Source: CAMDBL01 sp964498125 (GTDB lineage Bacteria > Pseudomonadota > Alphaproteobacteria > Rhizobiales > Hyphomicrobiaceae). From it: a stretch of 20,048 nucleotides of DNA. Location of the stretch: positions 1 through 20,048 of the forward strand of contig CAZCGE010000112.1 in the NCBI GenBank assembly GCA_964498125.1, written 5' to 3'. Below the pieces are notes generated by a model. That model was not told where the DNA came from. It saw only the letters and a list, made by a program, of their open reading frames with translations, and did not search any database. Shown in pieces: positions 1 to 6,989 of this stretch. The stretch's first letter is position 1; each line of letters starts with the position of its first letter. The translations under genes were made by a program, and so were the position numbers.

Positions 1-246
1 CGTAGGATGTCGTGAGCCGGACTTGATCAGCCTAGCGACGGATTGTGGTAAATGTATGAGTAATATCAACGTCTTGTGAGACGTCCTGAGACGCCGCTGG
101 ACGACCCGAAATCGCTTGTTCGATTCCCCTCGGCTCCACCAGGAACGCGATCGCCCGCGTGAATTGCGTCACGTGCCGGTTCGCTGGCAAGACCTGAAAT
201 CGCATGTGGGGGCGCTTTGGCGTGCCGCGAAGCCGCACCAGCCGCA
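1..246. other. Left-edge stretch without a convincing gene
   Basis: I see no protein gene with a credible start and codon pattern here. The stretch contains a tRNA-like 3' end at 119-141 (listed separately). It also has a perfect 6-bp hairpin with a TGTG loop at 69-84 and an imperfect 17-base direct repeat at 103-119 and 191-207. The upstream neighbour lies outside the window, so this may be the junction of an integrated element or simply intergenic DNA. Confidence 0.4.
119..141 (+). other. tRNA-like 3' end (possible attachment-site remnant)
   Basis: The bases read like the last part of a tRNA or tmRNA gene: a T-loop TTCGATT (119-125), a CCCCT T-stem strand (126-130), a CGGCTCC acceptor strand (131-137) and ACCA (138-141). 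The bases before 119 do not supply the AGGGG strand needed to pair the T-stem, and no matching anticodon or D arm can be placed, so it is not an intact tRNA. A copy that is tRNA-like only from the T-loop to CCA is what integrases leave at one end of an inserted element. Chance similarity is the main alternative. Confidence 0.35.
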
Positions 247-981
247 TCATTGGTTTTGCTGCGCCACGCGCACCCAATCGTGATCGTCCTCGGACAGGAC
301 CACGCCGCGAGCCTTGCTCGCGCGGATCACCTCCTCGAACAGCCGTTTGGCGGCAACCGGCTCGCCCAGCCGCTGCAACAGGACCGCGTATCGGGTACGC
401 GCCTCCATGCCGACGAAATAGCCGGCGACCGCGCGGTACTCGGTTTCAGCGTCGCGCAGCCGATCCTGGGCCTCCAGTGCCCGCGCATAGGTCAGGTGGG
501 CGTCCTGATGCTGATAATCCGGATGCGCGGTGCGCAACTGGTCCAGCGTCGCCTCGGCAGACTGGGCATCGCCAGAGCCTAGCTGCGCACGGGCCAGGCC
601 GCGCAGCAGGTCGGGTTCGTCGGCGAACAGGCCCTGCGCGGCTTGCCGGTAGAGCGCGATCGCCTCATCCCACATGCCCTTGCGCTCGCATTCCTCAGCG
701 AACTTGCACTTGGCCTCGACCGTGCCGCTATCGCGCGCCCGTTGGCTGAGCATGTGCCAGTCGCGGTCGGGATCGACGACGGTGCGCAGATCCCGCGCGA
801 CCCGCCGCGCGCGTCGCGTGTTGGCGAGTTCTGGAAGCAGCTCGAACAGCACGTAGGCGATTGATCCCACCAGGGGCAGGAAGAGCAGGATGTAGTACCA
901 GAACTGTGGCCGCCCCGTTCTGTGGGCATGCATGACGAAGCCGATGGCTATCAGCAGGTGAAGCATCCCAATCAGCGGCAT
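247..981 (-). CDS. Membrane-anchored TPR-like repeat protein
   Basis: This is a protein of 244 residues. The N-terminus carries two hydrophobic segments (about residues 4-17 and 27-48). The second, rich in Phe/Trp/Pro and ending before a charged stretch, resembles the short phospholipase D N-terminal (PLDc_N-type) membrane domain. From about residue 75 the protein is alpha-helical with a TPR-like pattern, for example the stretch with GMWDEAIALYRQA and later DRLRDAETEYRAVAG and LGEPVAAKRLFEEVI. Such proteins usually act as scaffolds at the membrane; no enzymatic motif is visible. The frame is open back to a TTG at 1038, but I chose the ATG at 981 because the membrane segment follows directly. 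No good Shine-Dalgarno sequence precedes either start. It lies behind the ABC ATPase gene with about 130 bases between and is probably not part of that operon's function. Confidence 0.75.
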   Translation of the reverse strand: MPLIGMLHLLIAIGFVMHAHRTGRPQFWYYILLFLPLVGSIAYVLFELLPELANTRRARRVARDLRTVVDPDRDWHMLSQRARDSGTVEAKCKFAEECERKGMWDEAIALYRQAAQGLFADEPDLLRGLARAQLGSGDAQSAEATLDQLRTAHPDYQHQDAHLTYARALEAQDRLRDAETEYRAVAGYFVGMEARTRYAVLLQRLGEPVAAKRLFEEVIRASKARGVVLSEDDHDWVRVAQQNQ

Positions 982-1112
982 GGCGCACCAGTCGGTTGAT
1001 GGAGCGGGATCTATGCTGCTCGGGTCGTAACATGGCAACCCCAGACGTACAAAATTGCTGGATTATCCCCCACATGTGACTACGTCGCACGCCTGCCAAC
1101 CGCGACCAGCGC

Positions 1113-2222
1113 CTACTCGGAATCGACGCTCTGGCTGGCGGGATAGGCCCAGCATAGGTCGGGCGGCAGGACCACGGAGACGCTGCCGCCGACGGGAAAT
1201 CTTGCGAGCGTGCCGAGCTCGAGCGCGTCCAGGCGCCCGCCGAGAACATCCAACTCGTAGATCGTCTGCGTGCCCTGGTAGCGCTGTGCGGTCACGCGCG
1301 CGGTGAACATGTTCGGCTCACCCGCACCGCCGGCGCTGAGGCGAACATTCTCCGGCCGCACGGCGAGCTTCACCGGCTCGCCGGCCGCCACGCCATCGGG
1401 CATCCACGCCTTGACACGCTGCCCCGCGCCGGCTTCCACCGTGCCGAACTCGCCCGCGCGGTCCAGAACACGGCCAGCAAGCGTGTTGGACGCGCCGGTA
1501 AAATTGGCGACGAACAGGTCGGCCGGCCGGTTGTAGATCACATCGGGCGAGGCCATCTGCAGCAGCTTGCCGTTGCGCATGACGCCGATACGGTCGCCCA
1601 GCACCGCGGCTTCCGCCTGATCATGGGTGACGTAGAGGGCCGTCACGCCGGTCTGCTTGATGATGCGCCGCAGGTCGTCGCGCAGCCGCAAGCGGAGCTT
1701 GGCGTCCAGATTTGAGAGTGGCTCGTCGAGCAGGAGCAATTCGGGCTGATAGACCAGGCTGCGGGCGAGCGCGACACGCTGCATCTGCCCGCCCGACAGC
1801 GAGACCACGGGCCGGCTGGCGTACTCCGACAGCCCTACCAGCTCGAGCACCTCGCCGACTTTGCGCGTGCTCTCGGCGCGCGAGACTTTGCGGTGACGCA
1901 GCGGATAAACGACATTCTGCTGCACCGTCATGTGCGGCCACACCGCATATGACTGAAACACCATGCCGATGTTGCGCAACCGCGGCGGCACCAGCGTGCC
2001 CTGCTCGGGCGCCGAGACGATGGCGCCGCCAATGGAGATTGTGCCGGAGGTGGGATGTTCCAGCCCGGCGACGCAGCGCAGCGTCGTGGTCTTGCCGCAG
2101 CCAGAGGGCCCGAGCAGAACGACGATCTCGCCAGCTTCGATGCGGAAGCTCACATCATCCACGACGGCGGTACCGGTGCTGAACTCCTTGCGCAGCCGTT
2201 CGATCTTCAGTTCCGCCGACAT
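1113..2222 (-). CDS. ABC transporter ATP-binding protein (Fe3+/spermidine/putrescine class)
   Basis: This ATPase of 369 residues energises the importer encoded with it. All motifs are intact: Walker A GPSGCGKT (38-45), Q-loop Gln90, signature LSGGQ (142-146), Walker B LLLLDEP (162-168), D-loop after it, and switch His200. The length and the beta-rich region after about residue 240 fit the PotA/FbpC/UgpC class, which carries a regulatory TOBE domain at the C-terminus. It is the last gene of the operon. An AAGGAACAGGA ribosome-binding stretch precedes the ATG. It is separated from the binding-protein gene by 68 bases that hold a strong hairpin. The substrate cannot be read from the ATPase; iron, polyamines, phosphonates or thiamine-like compounds are all handled by this class. 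Confidence 0.93.
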   Translation of the reverse strand: MSAELKIERLRKEFSTGTAVVDDVSFRIEAGEIVVLLGPSGCGKTTTLRCVAGLEHPTSGTISIGGAIVSAPEQGTLVPPRLRNIGMVFQSYAVWPHMTVQQNVVYPLRHRKVSRAESTRKVGEVLELVGLSEYASRPVVSLSGGQMQRVALARSLVYQPELLLLDEPLSNLDAKLRLRLRDDLRRIIKQTGVTALYVTHDQAEAAVLGDRIGVMRNGKLLQMASPDVIYNRPADLFVANFTGASNTLAGRVLDRAGEFGTVEAGAGQRVKAWMPDGVAAGEPVKLAVRPENVRLSAGGAGEPNMFTARVTAQRYQGTQTIYELDVLGGRLDALELGTLARFPVGGSVSVVLPPDLCWAYPASQSVDSE

Positions 2223-2256
2223 TCCTGTTCCTTATCCGCGCGCTGGCGACAGATGA

Positions 2257-2279
2257 TGGTGGGCGCCCAGCGCCCACCA
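2257..2279 (-). repeat. 10-bp perfect hairpin after the binding-protein gene
   Basis: Bases 2257-2266 (TGGTGGGCGC) and 2270-2279 (GCGCCCACCA) are perfect reverse complements with a 3-base loop. The hairpin begins 11 bases after the binding-protein stop codon and ends before the ATPase ribosome-binding site. No T-run follows, so it is unlikely to be a full intrinsic terminator. A stem in this place commonly protects the upstream mRNA from 3' decay and lets the binding protein be made in excess over the ATPase. Confidence 0.7.
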
Positions 2280-2290
2280 CCGGGTTGCGG

Positions 2291-3328
2291 TTATTGGCGG
2301 TAGCCGTAGATCTTGTTCCACTCTTCGATCCAACCGTTGCGCAGCTTCTCGTACTGCTCGAAGTTCGGCACCCACAGCTTGGCGACCTTGGGGTCGAAGC
2401 CTTGCGGATAGGCCGGCGGCTTCTTCAGCGCGGTGAGGTAGCCCAGCTCCTTGATCATGAACGTCTGGGCTTCCACCGACAGCCCCCAATTCAGGAACAG
2501 CCGGGCCGCATTCGGATTGGCGGCGGTCTTGGTGATGCCGGCGCCGTACATGTTCATCGGCACGCCCTCCGGCGGGAAGAAGATCTCGATCGGCGCGCCA
2601 TCTCTCTTCTTCTGGAACACGAGGTTGTACAGCATCGGCGCGATGGATACTTCTCCACGCACCAGCGCATCCGCCAACGGCGCGCCCGAGGGATAGAGCG
2701 CCGTGCCGACGCCTGCCTGATTCTTCCAGTAGTCCTCGCCTAGAACCTGACGCTCGAACATCGTCCGCGTCCAGGTCGTGCCACCGGACGGCGCGATGAC
2801 CTGGCCGATCTGCTTCTTGCCGTACTCGGGCTTGGTCAGATCCATCCAGGACTTGGGCGGGTTCTTGATCAGATCCGTATTGTAGGCGATCGACCAGCCG
2901 AGCGTCTGGCGCGGCCAGATCTTCGGCGAGACCTGCACGTCCTCGCGGTAGTCGCTGGCGTTCGGCGGCGCGTAGTCGGCCAGCAGGTCCTGCAGTGCGA
3001 GAATCAGGCCGCGGTCGGAATGATTGATCACGTCGGCCGTCAGCTTGCCGGCCGCGGCTTCTGTCTTGATGCGGGTGATCAACTGGCCGCCGGGCGCGCG
3101 CACCATCTCCACTTTGATGAAGGGAAAGCGCTTGTTGAAGGCCTTGGTCATCTCCTGCTCGACCTCGGCGAAATCGGCCGTGTAATAGACGAGCTTGCCT
3201 TCTTTCCTGGCCGCCTCGATCAGTTCAGGCGGTCCGAAATTTTGTGCGATGGCCGGGCCACCGGCCGCGGCGAGCAAGGTGGCAAGGACGATCGCGCCAA
3301 ATCGGCGCTTTCCAGACGGTTCAGTCAT
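2291..3328 (-). CDS. ABC transporter periplasmic substrate-binding protein
   Basis: This is a family 1 extracellular solute-binding protein of 345 residues, of the type paired with fused iron-class permeases. It has a clear signal peptide: basic start (SGKRR), hydrophobic core at about residues 10-25, and a probable cleavage after AIA at residue 28. The mature part opens with a binding-protein strand pattern (ELIEAARKEGKLVYYTADF) and contains RLFLNWGLS near the C-terminus, typical of AfuA/FbpA-like proteins. I do not see the consecutive iron-binding tyrosines of classical FbpA at the usual place, so iron is not assured as ligand. The frame is open much further upstream, and an ATG also exists at 3355. 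I chose 3328 because AGGGAG lies ten bases before it and it gives a normal signal peptide. Confidence 0.9.
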   Translation of the reverse strand: MTEPSGKRRFGAIVLATLLAAAGGPAIAQNFGPPELIEAARKEGKLVYYTADFAEVEQEMTKAFNKRFPFIKVEMVRAPGGQLITRIKTEAAAGKLTADVINHSDRGLILALQDLLADYAPPNASDYREDVQVSPKIWPRQTLGWSIAYNTDLIKNPPKSWMDLTKPEYGKKQIGQVIAPSGGTTWTRTMFERQVLGEDYWKNQAGVGTALYPSGAPLADALVRGEVSIAPMLYNLVFQKKRDGAPIEIFFPPEGVPMNMYGAGITKTAANPNAARLFLNWGLSVEAQTFMIKELGYLTALKKPPAYPQGFDPKVAKLWVPNFEQYEKLRNGWIEEWNKIYGYRQ

Positions 3329-3360
3329 TCGTTGCAACTCCCTTTGGCTTTTCATTTTTA

Positions 3361-5175
3361 CTATCCAGCATTGCCCATGCTGGCATCCGTGCCGCGCGCG
3401 CCGCGCGACAGCAGGCTGGCGATGCCGATGACAACGGCAAGCAGGGCCATCTGCACCAGGCTGAACGCGCTGGTGATGCCGACATTGCCACCCTCGTAGT
3501 AGTCGAGCAACAGCACCGCCATGACCATGGTGTTGCTGGTGTAGAGGAACAGGGAAGATCCGAGCTCCCGGATGGCAAGGACGAACAAGAGGGTCATCGC
3601 GGCAATCACGCCGGGCCGGGCCAGCGGCAGCACAATCGTGCGGATCGTGCCGAGCAGGCCTTTGCCGCAGATCCAGGCCGCCTCCTCCAGCTCGCGATGG
3701 ATCTGCAGCAGCGAGGTGGAGAGGGCCTTCACGGTATCGGGCATGAACCGGGCGATGAACGCCAGGGCGAGAATCCAGATCGTGCCATAGAGGCCGCCGG
3801 GCAATCCGATCCAGGCCCAAAGATAGGCCACGCCAATGACCAGACCGGGGATGGCGACGGGCAACGTCGAGATGACATCGATGGTCTTGCGTCCGGGTGC
3901 GTTGGAGCGATTGATGGTGTAGCCGACCGCGAAGGCGAAGATGCCGCCGACAATCGCCGTCACCAGGCCGACTTCCATGGTGTTGACGATGGAGCGCAGC
4001 GCCAGCGGATTGGCGAACAGGCGCTCGAAATGAATGAGGCTGTACTGCCGTTCGTCGAACAGGCTGGCGATGGTGCGCACCGACATGAATTTGCGGAAGG
4101 CGGCGACGGTTAGCGCCAGCGTCGGCAGCACCACCACGACGAACAGATAGACCACCGCCAGTCCGAGCGTCAGATAGCGCCAGCGTCCGAGGTTGAGCAG
4201 CGCCGGCCGAAAGGCCTTGCCGGCCACGGTGGTGTAGCTGCGCCGCGATACCACCCTGTGCTGCAGCCAAACCAGGAATGCCGTCACTACCATCAGGATG
4301 ATCGCAACCGAGGCGGCCGTGCTGTACAGCGGCGGCGACCAGTTGGTCAGCTTGAAGATATAGGTCGTCAGCACCGGAATATCGCTGGGTGCGCCGAGCA
4401 CGGCGGGAATGCCGTAGATGCCCAGCATGACGATGAACGACAGCAGCATGCCGGAGATGATGGCTGGCGCGATCAACGGAAATGTCACGGTGAACATGGT
4501 GCGCAGCGCCGTGGCGCCGGTGACCTCGGCCGCCTCCTCCAGCGCGGGGTCCATGTTGCGCAGCGCCGAGGCCGTGAACATGTACACGTAGGGCGCATAG
4601 TAGATCCCGAAGATGCAGATCAGGCCGCCCATGGAATAGATATTAAAGCGCCAATCAATGCCTATCGACGCCAGAAACGTATTCAGCAGCCCGGTTTTCG
4701 GCGAGGCCAGGATCGACCAGGCGACGGCGGCGACCAGCGGCGGCACGAACAGCGGTAGCATGCTGGCGGCGGCGATGAACCCCTTGCAGGGCGTATTGGT
4801 GCGCACCACGACCCAGGAGAACGTCAGCCCGATCACGACCGCGAGCGCGGTGCCACCGGCGCAGGCGATCAGCGAGTTGGCGAGCGCCACGTGAACGTTG
4901 GGATTGCCCAGAACGGTGATGAAATTGTCCAGCGACAGGTTGAAAGCGCCAAAGCCATCGACCACTGGATTGGTATTGGTCAGCGCGCCCAGCAGCAGCA
5001 TGGCGACGGGATAAGCGACCAGGAACGTCAGGACGACAAAGAGCGCACCCGACCACAGCCAACCAAGCATCCTGCCGCGGCTCGACACAGCTCGGCCGAC
5101 ATGGCTGTCACCGGTCAACCTGACGGTGTTTGCGGTAACCACGACCGTATCCGCAGCCAATTCCTTGCTCCCCAC
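3361..5175 (-). CDS. ABC transporter permease, fused two-domain (FbpB-like)
   Basis: This inner-membrane permease of 604 residues consists of two homologous halves, so one polypeptide supplies both membrane domains of the importer. Each half carries an ATPase-docking EAA loop: EEAAEVTGATALRTMFTVTF at about 213-232 and EEAAWICGKGLLGTIRTIVL at about 498-517. The first membrane segment starts near residue 39, and about twelve segments are visible. The fused layout is typical of the iron/2-aminoethylphosphonate/thiamine class. It is the first gene of the operon, and its stop lies 32 bases before the binding-protein start. The start is uncertain. The listed GTG at 5175 has no clear ribosome-binding site; an ATG at 5070, just before the first membrane segment, is the other candidate. 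Confidence 0.9.
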   Translation of the reverse strand: MGSKELAADTVVVTANTVRLTGDSHVGRAVSSRGRMLGWLWSGALFVVLTFLVAYPVAMLLLGALTNTNPVVDGFGAFNLSLDNFITVLGNPNVHVALANSLIACAGGTALAVVIGLTFSWVVVRTNTPCKGFIAAASMLPLFVPPLVAAVAWSILASPKTGLLNTFLASIGIDWRFNIYSMGGLICIFGIYYAPYVYMFTASALRNMDPALEEAAEVTGATALRTMFTVTFPLIAPAIISGMLLSFIVMLGIYGIPAVLGAPSDIPVLTTYIFKLTNWSPPLYSTAASVAIILMVVTAFLVWLQHRVVSRRSYTTVAGKAFRPALLNLGRWRYLTLGLAVVYLFVVVVLPTLALTVAAFRKFMSVRTIASLFDERQYSLIHFERLFANPLALRSIVNTMEVGLVTAIVGGIFAFAVGYTINRSNAPGRKTIDVISTLPVAIPGLVIGVAYLWAWIGLPGGLYGTIWILALAFIARFMPDTVKALSTSLLQIHRELEEAAWICGKGLLGTIRTIVLPLARPGVIAAMTLLFVLAIRELGSSLFLYTSNTMVMAVLLLDYYEGGNVGITSAFSLVQMALLAVVIGIASLLSRGARGTDASMGNAG

Positions 5176-5225
5176 ACGTATTGTTCGGCAGAAGGGTGTC
5201 TGCGGTGTGCAACGCCCTTGTTTGT

Positions 5226-5241
5226 TGCCTTATCCGTACCA
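5226..5241 (-). promoter_or_regulatory. Possible sigma-54 promoter of the ABC operon
   Basis: On the minus strand the bases read TGGTACGGATAAGGCA. GG and GC are separated by exactly ten bases, as sigma-54 (-24/-12) promoters need, and the first block matches TGGCACG at six of seven positions. The -12 block is weaker (AGGCA against TTGCA). Transcription would start near 5214, about 40 bases before the GTG of the permease gene. If real it would put the importer under an enhancer-binding activator such as a nitrogen regulator. A chance match is quite possible. Confidence 0.28.
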
Positions 5242-5247
5242 CACCAA

Positions 5248-5281
5248 CCGCGGGGAGGGGATAATTTTCGACTGCCCGCGG
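5248..5281 (-). repeat. 7-bp inverted repeat after the small HD-motif gene
   Basis: CCGCGGG (5248-5254) and CCCGCGG (5275-5281) are perfect reverse complements around a 20-base AT-richer spacer. The repeat directly follows the stop codon of the 117-residue gene and lies upstream of the ABC operon. There is no following T-run on the minus strand. It could be a weak transcript end or a protein-binding site. Confidence 0.35.
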
Positions 5282-5282
5282 A

Positions 5283-5636
5283 TCATGGGTTGGATGGCGG
5301 CTTGGGCTCGGCGGGGGCCTGGGAATACCGGAAAAAGTCACCGCCGAAACCCCATGAGACGCCCTTCACGCGAAACCAGGGAGCACCGCCGATCCGCACC
5401 AGGAACCAATAGCACCAGGCCTTGGGCCGGGGCATGCCGGCTGCGATCAGGCCTATGTGAAAATCCCGATCGGCGGCCCTCCTGTGCGGACGGGCGCCAC
5501 CGTAGTAGTACGCAGCGTCATGGCGCTCGCAGACACGGCACTCGGCCGGAGTCTCACGCGGCACCACCAGGCGCAAGAAGGCCGGCACGGAACAGCCATC
5601 CGACAGGCTCGGCTCCCAGCGCTCCAGATATCGCAT
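5283..5636 (-). CDS. Small uncharacterised protein with CxxC/HD motif (phospholipase A2-like?)
   Basis: This protein of 117 residues has no signal peptide. The core reads CRVCERHDAAYYYGG at residues 33-47, followed by an arginine-rich helix with ADRDF at about 55-59. A Cys-x-x-His-Asp motif, a tyrosine, a Gly-Gly turn and a downstream Asp recall the catalytic His-Asp region of prokaryotic phospholipase A2-like and DUF1353-like domains, but the resemblance is short and I cannot confirm it. The second half is rich in Trp and Gly. The gene sits 15 bases behind the SDR gene, and its ribosome-binding site (GGGAG, ten bases before the ATG) overlaps the SDR stop codon, so the two are almost certainly co-transcribed. 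Base composition matches its neighbours. Confidence 0.7.
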   Translation of the reverse strand: MRYLERWEPSLSDGCSVPAFLRLVVPRETPAECRVCERHDAAYYYGGARPHRRAADRDFHIGLIAAGMPRPKAWCYWFLVRIGGAPWFRVKGVSWGFGGDFFRYSQAPAEPKPPSNP

Positions 5637-5651
5637 GACCGCAACACTCCC

Positions 5652-6407
5652 TCACCGCACGATGACGCCTGAATTGACGAAGCCGCCGTCGACCTCGACG
5701 GATGAGCCGGTGACGTAGCTTGCCTCGTCGGAGGCAAGATACAGCGCCGCACCCGCGATCTCGGACGGTTTGGCGTAACGGTGCATGGCGACGGTCGCCT
5801 CGAACGCCTTGCGCATCTCAGGCGTGTGCGCCTTGTCGACCAGCTCGGTTGCCACCGGCCCTGGACAGATCGCATTGGCACGGATGCCGTGGGGCGCCAG
5901 GTCGACGGCGATGGCGCGCGTCAAGGAGAGGACACCGCCCTTGGTGGCGGCGTAGGCCGCAATCGACGAGCTTGCCCGAGTCGCCGCGCCCGAGGCGATC
6001 GTAATCAGCGAACCGCCGCGCTTCTCGGCCACCAGATGGCGGGCAACCTCACGACAGCACAGGAACGTGCCCTGCAGATTGATGCCATGCACCTTCTGCC
6101 AGTCGTCGAGCGTGACATCCAGGAATGGCTTGTGCATGCCGATGCCAGCGCAGGTGACGAGCACATCGAGCCCACCGGCGCGCGCGACGGCCTCCCGCAC
6201 CATGGCGATCACCGATGGCTCGGAGGCGACATCGACGCCGATGCCGTGATGCCCCTTGCCCAGCTCCTTGGTCGTCGCCGCCGCTCCAGCCGCGTTGAGA
6301 TCGGCCGCGACCACGACGGCGCCGGCTGCCGCCAGCCGCTGCGCGATCGCCTTGCCGATCCCCGTTGCCGCCCCCGTGACCAGGGCGCGCTTGCCGTCCA
6401 GCCTCAT
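5652..6407 (-). CDS. SDR-family NAD(P)-dependent oxidoreductase
   Basis: This is a classical short-chain dehydrogenase of 251 residues. It has the TGAATGIG nucleotide-binding motif (11-18), an acidic Asp36 at the end of the second strand (favouring NAD over NADP), Asn110, and the catalytic Ser139-Tyr152-Lys156 set. The usual NNAG motif reads TCAG at 85-88, with cysteine in place of the second asparagine, a mild oddity. The C-terminus ends in the usual VDGGF region. GGAGG lies five bases before the ATG. It may oxidise a hydroxyacyl or sugar-like alcohol; the substrate cannot be told from sequence. It is co-transcribed with the small HD-motif gene and divergent from the antitoxin-like gene, 36 bases away. 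Confidence 0.9.
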   Translation of the reverse strand: MRLDGKRALVTGAATGIGKAIAQRLAAAGAVVVAADLNAAGAAATTKELGKGHHGIGVDVASEPSVIAMVREAVARAGGLDVLVTCAGIGMHKPFLDVTLDDWQKVHGINLQGTFLCCREVARHLVAEKRGGSLITIASGAATRASSSIAAYAATKGGVLSLTRAIAVDLAPHGIRANAICPGPVATELVDKAHTPEMRKAFEATVAMHRYAKPSEIAGAALYLASDEASYVTGSSVEVDGGFVNSGVIVR

Positions 6408-6443
6408 GGAATCCTCCGGCCTACTTCAAATCGGCTGCCAGTC

Positions 6444-6686
6444 ATGCTAACTGCAACAATGAACCACACTCTCGAGAAGGCCGTCCAGAAGCTCGCCTCA
6501 CTCTCAGAGGAGCGCCAGCTGTACGCGGCGCAAGTGATCGAGCAGATCGCCGCCGCGGGGGCCGGCGTCTATACCCTGAGCGCGGAGGAGCGGCAGCTGG
6601 TCGAGGAAGGCTTGGCCGACCTCGACGCGGGTCGCGTGGTCGCCGATGAAGACATGCAAGCCTTCTGGTCGCGCAACCGCCGATGA
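6444..6686 (+). CDS. Antitoxin-like small protein of a type II toxin-antitoxin pair
   Basis: This is a protein of 80 residues (75 if the ATG at 6459 is used). The N-terminal half is a charged helix (EKAVQKLASLSEERQLYAAQVIEQI). The C-terminal half has the antitoxin-like pattern LSAEERQLVEEGLADLDAGRVVADEDMQAFW, which resembles the toxin-wrapping tail of ParD/RelB-type antitoxins. Its stop overlaps the ATG of the following ParE-like gene by four bases (ATGA), the usual coupling of such pairs. No Shine-Dalgarno sequence stands before either start. Because the partner toxin gene is interrupted, this may be an orphan antitoxin. The assignment rests mostly on layout and pattern. Confidence 0.7.
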   Translation: MLTATMNHTLEKAVQKLASLSEERQLYAAQVIEQIAAAGAGVYTLSAEERQLVEEGLADLDAGRVVADEDMQAFWSRNRR

Positions 6687-6988
6687 AGGTCGTCTACGCC
6701 GAGAGGGCGCGCGACGACATCGCGGAGATCTAAGAGGTCATTGCCGCGAAATCGCCACGGAGCGCTCAGCGTGTCGAGGATTTGATCCGCGGCACATGTG
6801 TGAAGCTCGCCGATTTCCCCTACGCATCTGCCGCGACCGAGCTGCCGAGTGTCCGCCGCGTCCCGCTTGTTCGTTACCCCTACACGATCTATTACCGTAT
6901 CGTCGTCGATGCGGATCGCATCGAGATCGCACGCGTGGTCCACGCGGCCCGCATCCGCGACCTTGGCAAGTTGCCGGACGATTTCTGA
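6683..6988 (+). pseudogene. ParE/RelE-type toxin gene broken by an in-frame stop
   Basis: Translated from the ATG at 6683, the frame reads MKVVYAERARDDIAEI, then TAA (6731-6733, codon 17), and continues EVIAAKSPRSAQRVEDLI and onward to a natural stop at 6986-6988. The region before and after the stop fits a ParE toxin of about 101 residues, including the C-terminal YTIYYRIVVDADRIEIARVVHAAR strand-turn-strand. In this family the interrupted position is commonly tyrosine, so one base change from TAC or TAT would account for the stop. A TTG at 6782 could start a 68-residue remnant, but that would lack the first helices. Sequencing error is possible; otherwise the toxin is inactive. Confidence 0.8.
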
Positions 6989-6989
6989 A

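Noticed and set aside
13..141. A complete tRNA or permuted two-piece tmRNA at the left edge.
   Set aside because: A GAGCCG at 14-19 could pair with the acceptor strand, but the span of about 129 bases is too long, the T-stem does not close, and no D arm, anticodon loop or tag-peptide frame can be placed.
3329..4270. Open frame upstream of the binding-protein start that would extend it to 659 residues.
   Set aside because: It lies in another frame of the permease gene and has the low-complexity, His/Arg-rich composition of a shadow frame; the signal peptide and AGGGAG place the start at 3328.
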